Part shown: in pieces, positions 60,942-64,000 of the stretch
How the letters are laid out: every line of letters starts with the position of its first letter
Position numbering within the stretch: the stretch's first letter is position 1
Assembly: GCF_900538805.1 (NCBI RefSeq)
Contig: NZ_UPZP01000001.1
Coordinates: 1-64,000 of the forward strand
DNA length: 64,000 nt
Direction of reading: 5' to 3'
DNA from: an uncultured Dialister sp.
Lineage (GTDB): Bacteria; Bacillota; Negativicutes; Veillonellales; Dialisteraceae
Made by a program: the position numbers and the translations under genes
The notes under the pieces: model-generated
Databases searched by the model: none
Told to the model about the DNA's origin: nothing
The model's input: the letters and a program-made list of their open reading frames with translations, nothing else

Positions 60942-62453
60942 TTATTTGGATTCTGCCTGACGGATGGTTTCAATGATTTCAGCTTTTTTAGCTTTGGATT
61001 CCAGGGCAATGCCTTTTTCTGCGGCATAGGCTTTCAGGTCCTTTACTGTCATGGATTCAAAGTTGTCTTTCTTTTCTTCCGCTTTCGGAGCTTCTTCAGC
61101 CTTGGGAGCTTCTTCTGCTTTGTCTTCAGCCTTGGCTTCTTCTGCTTCCTTCTTGTCAGCTTCAGCCTTCTTGGCTGCGCCGTAGATGAAAGCGGCTGCC
61201 TTCTTGCGGAGTACGGAATTGACCAGCATGCCTACGCGGTTTTCGTCTTTGATAATCTTCATGACATCGTTGGGGTCAGCATTGAACTGATGAGCCATGC
61301 TGTATATTTCCATGGAGAGATCTTCGTTGGTCACGGTGAGATTTTCCTTGTCAGCAATGGTTTCCAGAACCAGTCCCTGACGTACCTGTTCAGCAGCCAT
61401 CTTTTCATAGTTCTTGCGGAGCTGTTCCATGGTCTGGCCGATGTTCTTCAGGTATTCTTCCATGGTGGTGTTTCTGGATTCCATGTTCAGTTTCATTTCG
61501 TCCACGATTTCGTCAATGCGCTGTTCCACCATTTCCTGGGGGATATCAACCTTGGCATTGGCTACAGCCTGGTTAACGAGAGCTTCATGGTAAGCTTCTT
61601 CTGCCTGCTGGAATGCCTGCAGCTGCATCTGCTGTTTCACAGCAGCCTTCAGTTCATCCATGGTTTCAAACTGGCTGATGGATTTAGCGAAATCATCATT
61701 CAGTTCAGGAAGCTGTTTGCGCTTTACGTCGCTGATATGGACTTCAAATTCTGCTTCCTTGCCCTTCAGTGCGTCTACGAAGTAGTTTTCCGGGAAGGTT
61801 ACTTTAACGGTTACATCGTCGCCGGCCTTATGTCCTTCCAGCTGGTCTTCGAAGCCGGGGATAAAGCTCTGGGAACCGATTTCCAGAGGATAGGTCTTGC
61901 CTTCGCCGCCTTCAAAGGGCTTTCCGTCAATGGTGCCTTTGAAATCAATAACTGCGAAGTCGCCCTTCTTCAGTTCTGTGCCTTCTTCTGCCTTTTCTAG
62001 TCTTGCATTCTGTTCAGCAGCGCCTTTGAGCTGTGCCATCACCTGGTCATCGGTGATTTCGGGGGATGCCTTTTCAGCTTCCAGGCCTTTGTATTCGCCC
62101 AGTTCCACTTCCGGACGTTTTACGAAAGTAGCAGTGAAAGCGGCACCTTCTGCTTCGGAGAATTTGTCTTCCTTCACATCGGGAGCGGTGACGGGAATCA
62201 GCTTTTCCTGACGGAGTGCTGCGTCTACGGCTTCGTTGATGACAATGTCCTTGGCTTCTGCTTCAATGGCTTCCTTGCCGAAATGCATTTCCAGGATTTT
62301 GCGGCTTGCCTTGCCCTTACGGAAACCGGGGATTCTTACCTGGTTGGCAATGCGGGATACCGCTCTCTTGAATCCTTTCTGTACAACTTCAGCCGGCAGT
62401 TCGATGCCTACAGAAACCTTGTGCTGATCCAGTGCCTCTACTTTTACGTTCAT
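60942..62453 (-). CDS. tig: Trigger factor with C-terminal SAP/HeH-like extension
   Basis: Trigger factor is the ribosome-bound chaperone with peptidyl-prolyl isomerase activity. The 503-residue protein has the ribosome-binding signature GFRKGKASRK, the FKBP domain (about 150-245, VIDFKGTIDGKPFEGGEG) and the helical chaperone arms. From about 425 it departs from the family. A Lys/Glu/Ala/Pro linker with repeated APKAEE is followed by a 35-residue SAP/HeH-like helix-extension-helix (MTVKDLKAYAAEKGI...KKAEIIETI). Such motifs bind nucleic acid elsewhere. AGGAGGAA precedes the start. It heads tig-clpP-clpX-lon-ysxC. Confidence 0.95.
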   Translation of the reverse strand: MNVKVEALDQHKVSVGIELPAEVVQKGFKRAVSRIANQVRIPGFRKGKASRKILEMHFGKEAIEAEAKDIVINEAVDAALRQEKLIPVTAPDVKEDKFSEAEGAAFTATFVKRPEVELGEYKGLEAEKASPEITDDQVMAQLKGAAEQNARLEKAEEGTELKKGDFAVIDFKGTIDGKPFEGGEGKTYPLEIGSQSFIPGFEDQLEGHKAGDDVTVKVTFPENYFVDALKGKEAEFEVHISDVKRKQLPELNDDFAKSISQFETMDELKAAVKQQMQLQAFQQAEEAYHEALVNQAVANAKVDIPQEMVEQRIDEIVDEMKLNMESRNTTMEEYLKNIGQTMEQLRKNYEKMAAEQVRQGLVLETIADKENLTVTNEDLSMEIYSMAHQFNADPNDVMKIIKDENRVGMLVNSVLRKKAAAFIYGAAKKAEADKKEAEEAKAEDKAEEAPKAEEAPKAEEKKDNFESMTVKDLKAYAAEKGIALESKAKKAEIIETIRQAESK

Positions 62454-62584
62454 AAAAAATATTCCTCCTTAAGTCGGCTTACCGACAAATGATACCTTTT
62501 TTGGTCCTTTTCATGTACGATAAATCGCAAGTTATATTTTAGCATAAAGGCTTTAAAAAAACAAATTTTTCGATAAAGATTATG

Positions 62585-62606
62585 GAAAAAGGCGGTTTTT
62601 CCGCCG
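62585..62606 (-). terminator. Intrinsic terminator after the LysR gene
   Basis: GGCGG pairs with CCGCC around an A5 loop and is followed by TTTTTCC on the minus strand, a few bases past the LysR stop. Confidence 0.7.
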
Positions 62607-62613
62607 GTTTTCT

Positions 62614-63495
62614 TTATGAAATACCATTTTCCGATAAGCTTTCCGCCAGGCGGAAGAAAAGGAGGGCGCTCTGGGCATGGATTTCCCCCTTCCGCCGGGC
62701 CAGGTACAGATTCGACAACAGGGACTCTTCAGAAAGCATCCCCAAAGTAAGGTCCCTGCTTTTTTCAAGCACCGTCACCGGCGCCACCGCCGCCCCCAGT
62801 CCTTCCTCCGCCCATTCCCTGCAGGTTCTGGCATCGTCGGCCACGCAGTACACATCGGGGCGGTACTTTTCTTTCCCGCACTCCTCCAGTATGATTTTCT
62901 CCCACCGCCTGTAAAGGATGAGGGGCATGTCCCCCAAATCCCCAAGATGAAGGCTTCCTCCCCTAAAGAAGGAAAAGGCCTTTTTAGAAACGCCTACGGC
63001 CATGGCGGACTTTCCCAGGGAGATAAGGTCCAGACCGTAGAGGGAAAAGGGAGAGCGCAGGAGGGATACATCCACCTTCCCCTTCCGGAGCTGCTCTAAG
63101 AGCTCATAGCTGTTTCCTTCATACACCTTAATCTGGATGTGGGGATAGCGGTCCCTGTATTCCCGAAGGAGCCGGTAAAGTTCTCCATGGCCGCCGGAGG
63201 ACACCATACCCAGACGAAGGATGCCCTGGTGCCCGGTCTTCAGCGTGCCGATTTCCTCCCGGGCCGCCGTTTCCAGGTCAAGCATTTCCACTGCATACCG
63301 GTACAGCCGGCTTCCCGCCTCCGTAGGCACCACCTGCCGGGCCCCTCTTTCAAAAAGGGTGGTGCCCAGTTCCTTTTCCAGAAGGTGCATCTGGCTGGAG
63401 AGTGGCGGCTGGGAAATATGGAGCTTCCTGGCGGCACCGGTAATGGTGCCCTCTTCTATAATGGTTTTAAAGTATCTGAGCTGCCTTAGGTCCAT
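62614..63495 (-). CDS. LysR-family transcriptional regulator
   Basis: A 293-residue LysR regulator. The N-terminal winged helix (LRYFKTIIEEGTITGAARKLHISQPPLSSQMHLLEKELG, about 7-45) is canonical, followed by the effector-binding domain (IQIKVYEGNSYELLEQLRKGKVDVSLLRSP). It is divergent from the chromate-transporter-family gene across about 165 bases, the usual arrangement for a regulator and its target. The effector is unknown. It ends at a terminator. Confidence 0.93.
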   Translation of the reverse strand: MDLRQLRYFKTIIEEGTITGAARKLHISQPPLSSQMHLLEKELGTTLFERGARQVVPTEAGSRLYRYAVEMLDLETAAREEIGTLKTGHQGILRLGMVSSGGHGELYRLLREYRDRYPHIQIKVYEGNSYELLEQLRKGKVDVSLLRSPFSLYGLDLISLGKSAMAVGVSKKAFSFFRGGSLHLGDLGDMPLILYRRWEKIILEECGKEKYRPDVYCVADDARTCREWAEEGLGAAVAPVTVLEKSRDLTLGMLSEESLLSNLYLARRKGEIHAQSALLFFRLAESLSENGIS

Positions 63496-63559
63496 CTATA
63501 TCTTCTCCATATGGTTTTTGATGAAATCAATATTTTTCATATGCCTTCATACCTGCTAT

Positions 63560-63650
63560 GATACATGTATTCCATTAAATATGCAATATTTAATTTCGAG
63601 CCCGGTTGAATTGTATACACTAAAACTTATTGTATAGCCGGCAGGAAAGG
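63560..63650. promoter_or_regulatory. Divergent control region of lysR and the chrA-like gene
   Basis: The region has ATACATGTAT (a partial palindrome with the LysR T-N11-A character near 63560-63572), AATATGCAATATT and a plus-strand TTGTAT/TATAGC pair 16 bases apart. Assignments are tentative. Confidence 0.4.
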
Positions 63651-63659
63651 ATGGACAGG

Positions 63660-64000
63660 ATGAAATTACTATTACAGCTGTTTCTGATTTTTGCAAAAAT
63701 GGGGGCTGTCACCTTCGGCGGCGGCTACGCCATGCTTCCCATTCTCCAGCGGGAGGTGGTGGACAACCACCACTGGGCCACGGAGGAGGAGCTCATGGAC
63801 TACTATGCCCTGGGCCAGGTGACGCCGGGCATGATTGCGGTGAACGTGGCCACCTTCATCGGCCTCAAGCTCAAAGGCTTCTGGGGCGGCATTTTCGCCA
63901 CCATCGGCGTCATCACCCCTTCCATGATCATCATCACCGTCATTGCCATGTTCCTCACCCAGTTTGAAGAAAATCCCTACGTGGCCCATGCATTTACGGG
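63660..64000 (+). CDS. Chromate transporter (ChrA/CHR) family protein, 3' end beyond window
   Basis: The frame opens at 63660 after AAAGGA and runs off the window with 113 full codons. It begins MKLLLQLFLIFAKMGAVTFGGGYAMLP, the signature of CHR-family half-proteins, then VTPGMIAVNVATFIG and two more membrane helices. Short CHR proteins usually act as pairs encoded side by side, so a second gene may follow outside the window. Chromate export is the family's named function; the natural substrate may be another anion. Confidence 0.9.
   Translation, partial: MKLLLQLFLIFAKMGAVTFGGGYAMLPILQREVVDNHHWATEEELMDYYALGQVTPGMIAVNVATFIGLKLKGFWGGIFATIGVITPSMIIITVIAMFLTQFEENPYVAHAFT

Overview
This 64 kb window reads as a chromosome segment from a diderm anaerobe of the Negativicutes (Veillonellaceae sensu lato; a Dialister-like succinate decarboxylator is my best guess). 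Three things point there: Firmicute-type gene order (ylxM-ffh-rpsP-khpA-ylqD-rimM-trmD; tig-clpP-clpX-lon-ysxC); outer-membrane genes (an OmpH/Skp-like chaperone, an SLH protein of OmpM type, an O-antigen ligase-like protein); and a full succinate-to-propionate route through a biotin, sodium-pump-type methylmalonyl-CoA decarboxylase. The genus is an inference. No rRNA, tRNA, phage, transposase or CRISPR array was seen. Most genes lie on the minus strand.

Layout: 0.1-5.5 kb is one translation/secretion operon (ylxM to yebC) behind a consensus promoter. 6.7-16.6 kb holds an exported argininosuccinate-lyase-like protein, a B12-dependent ribonucleotide reductase with paired NrdR-like boxes, gyrA, a small membrane protein and a membrane metallophosphoesterase. 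16.9-24.1 kb has an HD/MTH1-like Nudix/MutY operon, an OmpH-like chaperone, a GerW(YtfJ)/YtfI pair with a WYL regulator and PAP2 phosphatase, and a lone membrane-anchored protein. 24.9-31.1 kb has a PhzF protein divergent from a MocR regulator, sucCD and a TerC-family protein.

31.9-47.5 kb is the metabolic core. It carries two complete but differently built methylmalonyl-CoA mutase systems. The first is a heterodimeric MutA/MutB with its own MeaB, preceded by a cobalamin riboswitch with an intrinsic terminator. The second is a split mutase (catalytic subunit plus separate B12 subunit) with a second MeaB, epimerase and decarboxylase subunits alpha, delta and biotin carrier; the membrane beta subunit is missing. 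A CoA-transferase upstream would activate succinate. Between the two systems lies a divergent gene for a stand-alone B12-binding-like domain that has lost the cobalt-ligand histidine.

48.1-64 kb holds an O-antigen ligase-like protein, a DUF4405-type membrane protein, an AGCS symporter, an aminotransferase, an ArsB/SLC13-like permease, a short SLH protein, then ysxC, lon, clpX, clpP and a trigger factor with an extra C-terminal SAP/HeH-like domain, and finally a LysR regulator divergent from a chromate-transporter gene cut by the window edge.

The intergenic DNA is unusual. About ten copies of a modular composite repeat with variable but self-complementary stems, arrays of 7-, 8- and 9-bp units, a five-copy 113-bp tandem array, and inverted repeat pairs bracketing gyrA and the phzF-sucCD-terC segment fill most long gene-free stretches.
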